Origin: Jaltomata sinuosa
Lineage: Eukaryota > Streptophyta > Magnoliopsida > Solanales > Solanaceae
Direction of reading: 5' to 3'
Assembly: GCA_003996215.1 (NCBI GenBank)
Contig: QJPP01000058.1
Coordinates: 186,001 to 250,000, forward strand
Length of the DNA: 64,000 nucleotides
Shown: piece after piece, positions 1 to 10,321 of the stretch
Numbering within the stretch: position 1 is the first letter of the stretch
Layout of the letters: every line of letters begins with the position of its first letter
The notes under the pieces: model-generated
Database searches by the model: none
Seen by the model: the letters and a program-made list of their open reading frames with translations, nothing else
Told to the model about the DNA's origin: nothing
Translations under genes and position numbers: made by a program

Positions 1-2401
1 TGAATTTCCCTCTTAAATTCCTTAATTGAGGGAGCTGTTTTGGTGCCTTTTTCTTGGCCAAATTCGCTCAAATTTGTAGCATGCGCATACGGGAGTAGTG
101 TGTTCATCGTGTGACTTTTCATTTCTGATTTTGGGTTATGGGCCCTACGAGCCTGCTTTTGACCTAGGTTTCAACTCGGCTATAACTATAGCATTATGGG
201 TATCATTGGACTGATTTTGATGTGTAGTTCATGCTCTTGATAGTTTGATTTCCGTTCAGAGCTTCTCAGAGTGGTTCAGGCTTGGACATCATCGTTCCAG
301 CAGCTTGTAATCGGATGACAGGTAGGTTACGGTTTACCTCTTTTAGACTTTGCATATATAGGATATAATTATACTAATTAGCATCTTTGGATTGGGTTTA
401 TTAGCTTGGTACCCCAGACCATATCCGCATCTTCATGTCCAACTTATTTTTCTTTCTCCGATGATTGTAGTATTCGTGATAGATGATATTATCACTCTTG
501 TGGTCCTGTGTGACCTTGTTTTGACTCTTGACCATAGATGGTAGGTTATTTGGGAATGTCTGTGAGTCCCGGACATTGATATAGCGATCTTAGGCTGGTT
601 ATCTGTGCTATAGAGTGATTGGAGCCTGTGCAGGGCCGATAGGTTGATTGTAAGCCGTTGGGCTACTGGTTGTGATTGAGCATGCCATCTATCATGCATA
701 TATGGAGATTTCTACATGATTTTTACTATGGTTTTGGCTTCGTGCCTGCCTTACATGGTTTTCTAAACCTTGCATGGCCCCGAGTACCCCTTTTTTGGTA
801 AATAATGGTTGTAAAATGGTTTGGTACTGATTTTTATGGATCTTCTTGGGGTAAGAAGGTTAAAAGGATGATTTTATCACTGTTTTCATACTTATACTAG
901 ACTTGGCTGGGCCGTAGTGCTATATTCAATTTCCTATTGATTTGAGATGGTACTAGACTCGGTCAGACAGAGCCACAGATTGGTTTTACTATTGTTTTAG
1001 ACCCGGGTAGAATCTCAAGCGTGCATTTTCGAGATCTGGTGACTTACTTGGATCCGACTACACTCTGGACGATTATATTGAGGTTATGAGATTTAGTATG
1101 TGGTCTATGAGTAGACCTTCATGGACCCTACCATTTCGGACCAAGTGCTACAGGCCAAGACTGACCGGAGGAAGGGTGTACGGTGGAGTAGAGGTACTCG
1201 AGAGAATCCCTTCCATGGATCTTCCCTCTATTGGGACTTTTAGGTACCGGAGGGGGTAATATACGGCACTACAATTACTTGTTTTCAGCATATCATATCA
1301 TACCATCCATAGTGTGAGATTCCACCCTTGTTTGTTGTTTGCTGGGTGTATGCTCTGGTACTAAGGAATGCTGTAGGGTTTGTCTTCACTTTTTTGTGTT
1401 CCTCGAGTGTATGGGCACCCGTTGTGACTGTAGGTAGACTTATTGTTACTCTATCGAGATATTGATCCCTATTGTGATTACATATAATGATTGGATATTG
1501 AAGGTTATATTATATACATTGGATCACTTGATAAGTTGTATTTGGGCTACCGGTTGATTCTTTCCTGACTTGAGAGTAGTATTATTAGAATGGTTTGGTT
1601 ATTAATCTTATTTTTGAGCATGCTATCGTTATTCTTCTTTCCTCCTTCCCTTTTTACTTGAGGTTACTGGTATACCGCCTATTTCTAAAACTCTATATAT
1701 ATATATATTGTTATTGTGAGGATCCCAGGTGTGTTATTTCCTTCTTTCACATGTGTCTGTGATATATATACATTCTAGTAGATAGCCAAGTATGTTGTTT
1801 TTTTCTTGTATCCTTCTGTGCTAGCTTCCTTGTACTTATTCGTTGTTTTCCGTGACTACTTGCTTCTTTTTTGCTATATTACTGCTCTTATATCTTATAT
1901 GCACCCAGTTAGCCTATGATACCTGCTAGGTACCCGTTGCTTAGCAATTGGTGCTCATACTACACTCTACATCTTCTGATGCAGATCCTAGTATGGCCAT
2001 CACCGTTGATCCATTAGAGACTCGTGCGGGCTGACTTTTGGACCATTCGAGACTGAGGGTGAGATCTTGACGACCGGAGCTTGGCTTTTAGTTCATATTT
2101 TGTATCATGTACTCTTTTACTATCAGAGACATATGTATATATTATTTTGGATCCTTTGTACTCTGTTGATGTAGTTCCGACTCTTATACTATGATACCAG
2201 ATTTTGGGTTTGGTTAGCTTCCGCTTATGTATTCCTGTTGCTTATTTCTTTATCTTATTTCCCTTGCTTTCGCATATTTATATTGTTCTTCCACTTACTT
2301 GTTAGATAGTAGTCTATTACTAATCGTTCTGGGCTACGGGATTTAGTTCACCTACTGGGGGATTGTAGGTACCATCCTGACCGAGAAATTGGATCGTGAA
2401 A
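1..2401 (+). repeat. E1: 3' part of a Tekay/Del-type LTR
   Basis: This stretch matches, in the same orientation, the second half of the complete LTR at 46657-50044. Shared landmarks are the segment leading to GGTAGGTTACG near 320, the TGTGCAGGGCCGATAGGTTGATTG segment near 628 (quoted in part), the CCCATTACTAA-like stretch near 2310 and the GGGATTGTAGGTACCATC end near 2360. It ends in TCGTGAAA at 2401, where the E2 LTR ends in the same motif at 24814. The beginning lies left of the window. No usable primer binding site follows, so it is probably a 3' LTR or a truncated copy. No gene is present. Confidence 0.75.
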
Positions 2402-3122
2402 CTTAAATATACAACAAGTAATTATGGAACTCACGACTTTTGATCACCATCTTGTGAGTTCTTACTAAAATACGTCTAAAAATGATCTCTCAAGCTCATA
2501 GAAAAAGAAGAATGAAAAACATACTTTAATTAGATGAAGTCTCTAACTTCTTTACTTTGGATTCTTCAAAAACCAATTTTTTCCTCAAGCTTCATCCATG
2601 GAACAAAGTGAGATTTTATACTCTTTCATGGTGAATTAACTTATTTATATGTAGATATCACTTACGTTGACCTTAAGAGTCATGGAGAGGAGAGAACTTG
2701 AGAGAATATAGGACCTAAGTCATCTAAGAAATAAACCCAAATGAGTCTCAATGTTTTAAATATATATCTTAAACTTTTGGGTCGGTGTAGGGGTGGTCCT
2801 GACGCGAGATCCATTGCACTGAATTTGGTCACGATGAGCCCCTTCATCACATGATTTATCGCAACCTCCTTTTGTGCAATTTGTATTAAAACACATATAT
2901 CTTTTTACTATGAAGTCAGATTGATGAGAGGTTTGTTTTGATGGAAACTAGACTCATAGGCCTTTCATTTTATAGGCAATAGGCCTTTCATTTTATAGGC
3001 AATTCAACCATTAACTATCCATCCCAGGATATATTCTCATTTAAAGTCAGACCATCAACATGGTCATTTAAACTTCCAAATAATGAAACTTCCAATTTGA
3101 CTTTATTTCACTTGTACACTTA
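2402..3122. other. Intergenic stretch, no gene recognised
   Basis: AT-rich sequence without convincing coding frames. The phrase GGAAACTAGACTCATAGG near 2944 recalls a phrase in the E3 LTRs (near 12934 and 19848), so part of it may be an old, much-diverged LTR remnant. It contains one 23-bp tandem duplication, listed separately. Confidence 0.5.
2956..3001. repeat. 23-bp perfect tandem duplication
   Basis: Two adjacent identical 23-bp units, 2956-2978 and 2979-3001, each starting ATAGGCCTTTCATTT. Perfect identity suggests a recent slippage or repair duplication. Confidence 0.9.
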
Positions 3123-3488
3123 GGGATCGATTGGTACAGCATACAAGAATAGTATTAAAAATTATATTAGTTATGTTGCGATTATTTCTTATACAGTGTT
3201 TAATGTGGTGTATTAATTTATTTACAAAAATACCCTCCAAAAATATGGTGGAAAGGATGTGAAAAAGATTTTGTGAGTCAATTGTGTCTTTAACCATACT
3301 ATTGTATGTATTAAAACCCGTTACATTACTAACACCATAAATTTTTATGTATTAGCAATACATACCTTAATACCAAATAGAGTGTATAACTAATGCATAG
3401 GTTGAAAAAGTATACCAAACAAGGTACTAATAATACACAAAGCTACTGGATGTATTAGTTTTTCTAAAGTACTCTACCAAACGACCCC
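3123..3488. mobile_element. Tourist/Harbinger-like MITE
   Basis: A 366-bp non-coding element with imperfect terminal inverted repeats: it begins GGGATCGATTGGTA and ends TACCAAACGACCCC, whose reverse complement is GGGGTCGTTTGGTA. It is flanked on both sides by TTA (3120-3122 and 3489-3491), the usual PIF/Harbinger target duplication. The inside is rich in TATTAG/CTAATA. A short open frame on the minus strand inside it is not a gene. Confidence 0.85.
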
Positions 3489-3870
3489 TTAGTCTTTTAG
3501 GCTTAAATACATTCTAAATCTTTCAAGTTCAAGTAATTTCATCGATGTAAACTTAGTCGTACACGTGTAAGGGATTGAAGAGTATTACATCCAAGCATGA
3601 CACACGTCGCTCTATTTTAATTAAAGACAAAATTATGTCAGAGTATAATATGAGGGGTATACTTGGACCAAGAGTATAACGGAAGAGGTATATTTGGATC
3701 AAAACTCAAAAAATGGGTATATTTAAACTATTTTTGATAGTACATCAGGTATGTATGACTCTTTTTCATTTATAATATTATGAACATATATGAATTGATA
3801 GTATAACATTAATCGTATGTGGACGGATAATACAAAGGAGACAATATTAAACTTTTATTAGTAAAAAAAG
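3489..3870. other. Intergenic stretch, no gene recognised
   Basis: AT-rich sequence with two similar phrases (GGGGTATACTTGGACC near 3654 and GAGGTATATTTGGATC near 3686) that suggest a decayed short repeat. No coding frame is supported. The truncated end of element F1 lies at about 3871. Confidence 0.4.
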
Positions 3871-3879
3871 ATTGCAAAT

Positions 3880-4662
3880 ATGACCTTTTCCTTTGAAAAA
3901 TATGTTTGGCGTCTTGCCCATTTCCCACTCTTCAAGGGCATGATCAAGCTTTCCCTTAATATCTATCATCGAGATAACCCGCAATTCCTCCAAAGGCTTT
4001 GTGGGTTGGCATACGTTGAATGTCCCTACCTCGCTTCCAACTCAGAATTTAAGTTCATCGAGTTCAACATCTACAAGTGCTCTCCCTGTAGCTAATAATG
4101 GTCACCCAAAGATGATGGGCACCTTAACATCTACTTCACAATCCAAGATCACAAAGTCCGTCGGGAGAATAAACTTGTCGACCTTTACCAATACGTCAAA
4201 GAGTATCCCCACCGGGCACTTAATGGACCGATCAGCCATCAGTAGATGCATAGATATAGGTTGGGTGTACCCCATACTAACGAAGATCACTAGGGGCATC
4301 AAGTTAATGCTTGCCCCTAATTCACATAAGGCCTTACGGAAAACAAACAAACCAATAGTACATAGTATGGTGAATGCACCCGGGTCATCCCGTTTTGTAG
4401 CAACATTGCTTGTCATCACAATGCTACAGCTGTGTGATATCTCAACGGTGCCCACATCAACAATCTTCTTCGTTTTTAGAAACTCTTTCATGAACTTGGT
4501 ATACCCCGGCATTTGCATTAAGGATTCAACTAAAGGAATTTTTATCAAAAGCTTGCTGAACATGTCAACAAACTTACTGAATTTGTGCTCTTCCTTCTTC
4601 TTATTTAGCCTTCGAGGGTATGGAGGAGGTCCCTTGGGTAGTATGGTTGGCACACTTTGCAC
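3880..4662 (-). pseudogene. F1 gag C-terminus and aspartic protease region
   Basis: Degenerate retroelement polyprotein on the minus strand. The order of motifs is that of Athila/Tat elements: a lysine-rich stretch after PYPRRL, then IPLVESLMQMPGYTKFMK, then DPGAFTILCTIG and the protease-like core LCELGASINLMPL (DLGASINLMPL in the family), then LLMADRSIKCPVG and FVILDCEVD. The catalytic position carries E (CELGAS) instead of D, which would inactivate it. The reading continues, shifted, to about 3880 and then the element is cut. Confidence 0.8.
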
Positions 4663-4963
4663 AATAGAAGAGTCCTCCTAAATATCACCAGCCACTTGGG
4701 GAGGAGATTGAGCCTCCTCTCTCTCATCGTCAATATCAACATCCACCGGGGCGTTGGGTGCACCAAGCTTCACCCCAACTTCTGGTTCTACAATATCTTT
4801 GTCACGCAGCCTCTTTTTCATTATCACACGGCTCCACAACAGGTTCAACACTAGGCTTCTTCACTACAATAGTTGGATTCTTCACAACATTTACAATGGG
4901 CTTTTCCACTACACCACTCACTCTTCCACTTCTAGTGACAATAGCCATAATATGAGCATCATT

Positions 4964-6295
4964 TTAAGGATTGGTTGTGGTGTCACTAGGGGGTGTTCCC
5001 TTTATTATTGGATTCATTTGAGTGGATAGATTGTTCATTTGAGCTTTAAGATGCTTGATTGAGGCTGAATGAGAGCTTATGGTTTGATGAAGTGTTGAAA
5101 CTTTGCATTTCAGCTCACTAACCTCGGTATTTATAGTTTCTACCTTCTTCAATACCAAGGACAACATGTCCTCAATTTTTTAATGATTTGGATTGCATGT
5201 GGCAGGTTGATATAAAGAATCTGACTTTTTTGGAGGTATGTAAGGATTTGAGCTCCGGTGATTGTATCTATCACCTTCTTTGTCACGATCCCTCCAATTT
5301 CTATCTTGTTCCTTGTCTATATTCCAACCTTGATTCTTATCCCTCAGGCAATAATATCCGGGATGAGAACCCACCGACAAATAGCAAATTTTACCATCCA
5401 CGATGGTCATAAGCTCATCATCACTAGCCTTAATCTCTGGTGTACTCACAGCATTCACGATTTTAACACCACCGGCCCCATCATATGCTTGGCTAGCAAG
5501 TCTATTTGAGTCATCTTTTTTGCTATGGTCTCATCCCTCTCTTCATTCTTTCTCCGTATCTCATTTGATAAGGTAGATGTGGTCACTCACGAGGTAGGAA
5601 CATCCGCCTCCCTTGTGTGCCAAGCTTGGTTAGTCTTGGTCATTCTCTTTAAAAGGGTCGAGGCAAGAGGAAATTGTAGATCCATAAAGGTACCACCTCC
5701 AATATTGTTGTCCACAGACTTATTCATCGAGTTCAAGGATCTAAAGAAGCTTTTGTAGAAAGACATTATCCAGCAATCCATGGTTAGGACACAACACGAG
5801 CTTCTTCTTAAATCTCAACCATGCCTCGTGCAAAGGCTCATTCAGAAGTTAGCGGTAGTTGGTAATTTCATCCCTCAAATGCATCATTCGTGGTGGAGAA
5901 AAAAATCTAGTAGTGAAAGCATTTACCAACTCATTCCAAGAGGTGATTGACCCATCCAGCAATTCCTCCAACCAAGTCGTGGCTTCCCCCGTTAGAGAGA
6001 AGGGGAATAGGCAAAGTCGGGTAGATTCTTGGGGTATGTTTTGGAAGATGAAAGGTTGGCATATCTCTACAAAGTTGCAGATGTGCCTATTTCAATCTTC
6101 GTGAGCTGCTCCTCCAAACATCCCATTCATTTGTATTAGATAGAGCATTGTGCTAGTGATGTGGAATACCTCATTTCCAACCGTGGGAGGTAGGGAGATT
6201 GCACCTACTCCCACTTGAATCACGGGTTCATTGGCCTCATTCATGAATCTGTCAAGAATTTTGTTGACACTTTTATTCTCACCCACTTTGCTCAT
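4964..6295 (-). pseudogene. F1 gag (broken)
   Basis: Capsid-like polyprotein of an Athila-type element, in several frames with stops. Recognisable pieces on the minus strand: VGVGAISLPPTVGNEVFHIT and LIQMNGMFGGAAHED near the N-terminus (6295-6092), a middle part with MTKTNQAWHTREADVPTS (about 5640-5587), SVGSHPGYYCLRDKN and a basic stretch (5458-5180), and a coiled-coil-like C-terminal segment with HSASIKHLKAQMNNLS (5167-4964). The same pieces occur in F2 gag on the plus strand (54470-55745), which confirms the reading. Not functional. Confidence 0.75.
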
Positions 6296-6398
6296 ACGCT
6301 ACCTAAACAATGGACAAAAACAATAAACCAAATAAAAAGAACAAACACTCTACAAGGTGATTTCAATTCACAATCAAAAAGGCTATTCAAACACAATT

Positions 6399-6415
6399 CC
6401 TCGGCAATGGCGCCA
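6399..6415 (-). promoter_or_regulatory. F1 primer binding site
   Basis: On the minus strand, directly inside the LTR, AAAAATGGCGCCATTGCCG resembles the TGGCGCCGTTGCCGGGG site of Athila-type elements, where it pairs with the 3' end of a tRNA (reported as tRNA-Asp, from memory). Confidence 0.7.
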
Positions 6416-6420
6416 TTTTT

Positions 6421-7938
6421 TATAAGGCTCAAGCGTACTCTCCACGATGGAGGTATCAGCGATTGTTAATCAAAATAAAATTTGTAGTACCCGATGGAAG
6501 TTGGGGTCGATCCCACAAGGAATTGGTGACTAGCCCAGTAGATTGTAAAGAAGAGACTTTACAATGAGATTAATTTGTTTGTAAACAATAAAAGTAAAGG
6601 AATGGGAGAATTGGGAAATCTGTCACAATTCGTAATTCAAAGTAAGACAATACAATAAAAGCGAGTGTAAACAAGGAGAGAGGACGACTAGGGATGTGTG
6701 TCAAATGGGACTCGAATACGGGTTAGGGTGCTTGCTTATTCATATAAATTCTCGCTAAATGACATGGATAGCATTGGTTTTAGGCATGCTTGTTAATATC
6801 TCGATCAAACAATTATATATCTAACGGTTTTTATTCAAACACCATTGTTTAGGCAATAACCAACCAACATATACTTGGGGAGGTCACACTATTTCTATCT
6901 TAGACCCTTAAATGGGTGTTTCTGGCGAATTGAGCTATTTCTAGTATCAATCTAGGTGGAATCCCAAGTACCCACTAGCAATTTCACATCCAAAATTATA
7001 AACTCCTTTCTCAAGCAATAACACAACCAAGTAAAGTAAATTAATGTTTGCAACCATCAATTTTAGAGTTAAAATATGGTGAAATCACTAGATCCATGTC
7101 ATATTAGCAATTATAAACACAAATTAGCAACACTTATACCCATTTATCAAGCACCCATTATCAACACATCCCTAGACAAGAGATTTTAGCTACTCATGCT
7201 AAAGGAATAAAGAACAATACCAAATGGGTAAGTCAAATTCCCTTTCATTCAAGCTAAATATTCAATATCCAAGCTCAGTTTTTACAACAATGGTGATTCC
7301 AAGAGTTAGGATGAAGGATTAGAGTGAAACCCTCTTCTTCTTTCTTGGAGAGAAAACTTGCTCACTACTCAAAGCTATTCAATTCACTTTTATAAACTAT
7401 TCAAAACTATCTAAAAATATGCCTAAAATGGGTTTTAGAATTTTCCCAAAACGTCACATCAAATTAGACAAAAATGCCCTTTAGGAGCTGTGCAATGCGA
7501 CGTGCAGTTCGCACGTCTTGATGTGCGCGTCATACAACTCTGTTTAGTGGACCAGTGACTTGACTTGATTTGAGAGCTCCATGAAAATTGGGGTGCAGTT
7601 CACACTAGGCAATGTGCGCGTCGCACAGCGACCGTACCCCTTAACAGATCCTTCAGCTAACTCTAAGCTTCATGCAGTGGGAGGTGCAGACTGCACCAAT
7701 GACTATACGTGTCGCACGAGGTCGGCACTCTTTAGTAGAATCTTCTTCTTGTTTGATCACTTCACACTTCAAATCCTTTTAGGCTCTTTTTGGGTCCATT
7801 TCCTTGTTTTCTATCTTTGATCACAAGTACCTGCATATCCATCAATAAAGGTCATAAGAACGTCTAAATCTCATCAAAACATAGCAATAATTCATGGTTA
7901 AAGGCTCAATAACTTGGTAGATTACCGACTTATCAACA
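6421..7938 (-). repeat. F1 5' LTR
   Basis: About 1.5 kb, starting TGTTGATAAGTCGG (minus strand) and ending ...CCTTATA before the primer binding site. It corresponds along its length to the F2 LTR at 52854-54346. It contains a cluster of GC-rich inverted repeats (about 7490-7720, for example CGTGC-AGTTC-GCACG at 7501-7515), followed downstream on the minus strand by a TATA-like box at 7396-7387. Confidence 0.8.
7387..7396 (-). promoter_or_regulatory. Probable TATA box of the F1 LTR
   Basis: TTTATAAAAG on the minus strand, about 100 bp downstream of the GC-rich inverted-repeat cluster. Position and sequence fit a plant RNA polymerase II core promoter in an LTR. Confidence 0.5.
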
Positions 7939-9789
7939 ACCAATAGTTCAATAACTCACAATCAATCTATCGGCCCTGCACAAACAATCCACTCTATAGC
8001 ATAGATAACCAACTCATAATCATGAAAAAATGTTCGGGACTCACGGACACTACCAAAATATCCCACCATCTATGGTCCAAAGGCATATACAAAGGCCACA
8101 TGGGTCCATAAGGGTAATACTACAAAATAGATCAAATACTAAAGCAAACGAAGTAAGAGTGGACAGAAAGGAAGTGGACAAGGTATGTGGTGCCAATCTA
8201 GTAAACCCAACCCAAAGATGCTAAATAGTACAATTATATTCTATATAATCAAAGTCTAAGATAGGTAAGCCGTAACCTACCTGATGTCCGACGACAAGCT
8301 GTTAGAAAGACATCACCCAAATTGCTCCAAAAAGATCCAAATCATAATCAAATTATCAAAAACATAATCTACTCATCAATACAAAGATAACAACACCTGT
8401 AATGCTAATAATTTAGTTGAGTCAAAATCAAGGTCAAAAGCGGGTCCGTGGGCCTCGTGAACCAAAACCAAAAATGAAAATTACCATGGAGTTTCCAACA
8501 CTATCAGGAACTCATGCCCAGAAAATGAGCATAATCCTGGTAAGGAAAGGGCCCTAAACATCCCGGAGATGAAGAGGGATCAAAAATGCAAAAACTTTAC
8601 ATAACCAAGAATAATAACGAAGAATTATGTACCACGGAAAGAGGAAAAAAGGTCAACAAGGTGAAACACAAGAATCAACCCAAGATAAGCTAGGAAGTAA
8701 CCATGGAAGCTTAGCTATGGCTATAGAGAAATTGGAGAAGAGGGACCTACCAAATTGAAGAAGGAACTGATAAAATCCACCAATTGAGGAATTCACATGG
8801 CTAAGATATGATTTGGCCCAAAAAATTTGTGTGGGAGATGGCTTAGAGTGAGACAGGAAATGAGAAATGAAGTTGAAAATTCGAGGGAGAAAACTTTTAT
8901 ATTGCAGGTCACAGAGCAGTGCAATAGCGGTCACCAGGCACGATCACGCTAAAGAAGGTGGCAGGAGCACTGGCGTAATCACAATCTCCAAGTATGATCA
9001 CACTAATAGGGCAACAGGGCCACCGGCGGGATCCCGATGGCCAAGCGCAATTGTGCTGAAGGAGGAAAGTGCCAAGGGCACGATCGCGGTGCTCTTGCGC
9101 GATCGCACTGAGCACTGCTCTGCTGCAGAAAAACCAACAATAAAGAATACTCTCATGGAGGGTTCCGAGCATAATTGAAACCTGATACACGTAAACCAAA
9201 AAAGTAACTAGAGTGGAAACAATATTCCAAACTCAAGAGAATCAAATAAACTTCCATACGAGGTCGTCTCGATTAAATATTGACCCTAGTCAACACTTGT
9301 GAATTCCAACTGAACACCCAAAATGAGCCTAGCTCACTTGGGACCTGAACCAACCACCTACCTAACCTAAAATTGACATTTCAGAGCTGATAGAATCGTT
9401 GGATTTTGAACCCGACGCTTCGATCATCAAAAGTTGACCAAAGTCAAACTCCCAACCCTAACTGACATGAAATCTCAAAGAGTGAGATAGAACCAAACCA
9501 AAAGCTCTCAGGCCCCGACTAAAGGTCCAACTAGACCAAAATCCATGTTCCAAAGCTAATGAAACTGTCAGAATTTGATTCCAAGCATGCTAGCTAAGAA
9601 TGTTGACTAAAGTCAATGATTTTCTAAGTTAAAGCTCTAAAACAGGGAAATGGTCATAATGACCTAATGAATGGTCCGGGCACTGAACCACCGATCCCAG
9701 CAAGTCATAAATGACTTGGGGCAGCTATAGGTGAGCTCTAACAGTACAAAGAAAGTGAAAATGTGAAAATGATTGAAAGGATCATTACA
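7939..9789 (-). repeat. E2 3' LTR, truncated by F1
   Basis: Begins on the minus strand with TGTAATGATCC at 9789 and matches the first part of the E2 5' LTR (28224 to about 26430) including indels. At 7938/7939 it passes into the outer end of F1. It carries the GC-rich cluster with GCGATCGC motifs (about 8910-9125) and a TATA-like box at 8903-8894. Open frames here on either strand arise from the GC-rich cluster and are not genes. Confidence 0.85.
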
Positions 9790-9867
9790 TCATCCACTAC
9801 TAAAAAGGACTTTCATCCTCGAAAGTCAAGGAAAGGGAGTACCTGAAGGCTCAAACAACTGTGGATA

Positions 9868-10316
9868 CTAAGCCCGCATCTCTCTCTTGGTCTCCCAGGT
9901 AGCCTCCTCGACTGGATGGTGCCTCCACTGAACCTTAACCACAGGGATCTCTCCAGACCTCAATCTCCTGACATCTCTAGCTAGAGTAGCTACTGGCACC
10001 TCAACAAAAGCTAAACTCTCATCCAACTGTACTGAATCCCACTGTAGCACATGTAACTCATCGAAAACATGATGTCGTAACATGGATACGTGGATGACTG
10101 GGTGCATAGATGAGAATATAAGAGGCAAAGCTAACAGATAAGCAACACTACCAACCCTCTGAAGAATCTCAAACAAACCTATATACCTGGGGCTGGGCTT
10201 GCCCCTCCTGCCAAATCTCATCACGCCCATCATGGGCGACACTCAAAGAAACACCCGATCACCAACACTGAACTCTAAGGCATAAAGTCTATGGTCTATG
10301 TAGCTCTTCTACCTAC
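9868..10316 (-). pseudogene. E2 integrase C-terminus with chromodomain
   Basis: This is the part of the E2 integrase beyond the E3 insertion. After the junction, the minus strand encodes a GDRVFL-like segment, MRFGRRGKPSPRYIG, PVIHVSMLRHHVFDE and a chromodomain-like end (VVKVQWRHHPVEEATWETK). It ends in a stop at 9868, about 80 bp before the 3' LTR, as expected. Joined in concept to 20147-20760 it restores the family's domain order; I did not assemble it. The chromodomain is thought to guide integration to heterochromatin. Confidence 0.85.
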
Positions 10317-10321
10317 TCTGG
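10317..10321. repeat. Target site duplication of E3, left copy
   Basis: TCTGG, repeated exactly at 20142-20146 on the other side of E3. Five bases is the usual length for gypsy integrases. Confidence 0.9.

Larger units (their letters stand above)
3871..7938 (-). mobile_element. F1: 3'-truncated Athila-like LTR retrotransposon
   Basis: Reading on the minus strand from 7938: a 1.5-kb LTR (7938-6421), a primer binding site with GGCGCCATTGCC, a broken gag (about 6295-4964) and a gag-protease region (about 4662-3880). The element stops there; reverse transcriptase, integrase and the 3' LTR are missing. The LTR is closely related to that of F2 (52854-54346, opposite strand). Its outer end TGTTGATAAG at 7938 abuts E2 LTR sequence, so F1 inserted into the 3' LTR of E2. 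The rest of that E2 LTR is not found beyond F1, so a deletion probably removed both. Confidence 0.8.

Noticed and set aside
4001..4681. 226-codon plus-strand open frame
   Set aside because: It is antisense to the F1 gag-protease region, whose minus-strand text has clear family motifs.
1..7938. 1-2401 as the missing half of the E2 3' LTR beyond F1
   Set aside because: It belongs to the same LTR family but runs on the opposite strand, so it cannot be the direct continuation without an inversion.
8867..9199. Overlapping frames of about 100 codons on both strands
   Set aside because: They lie in the GC-rich palindrome cluster of the E2 3' LTR, where stops are rare by composition; the other LTR copies break them.
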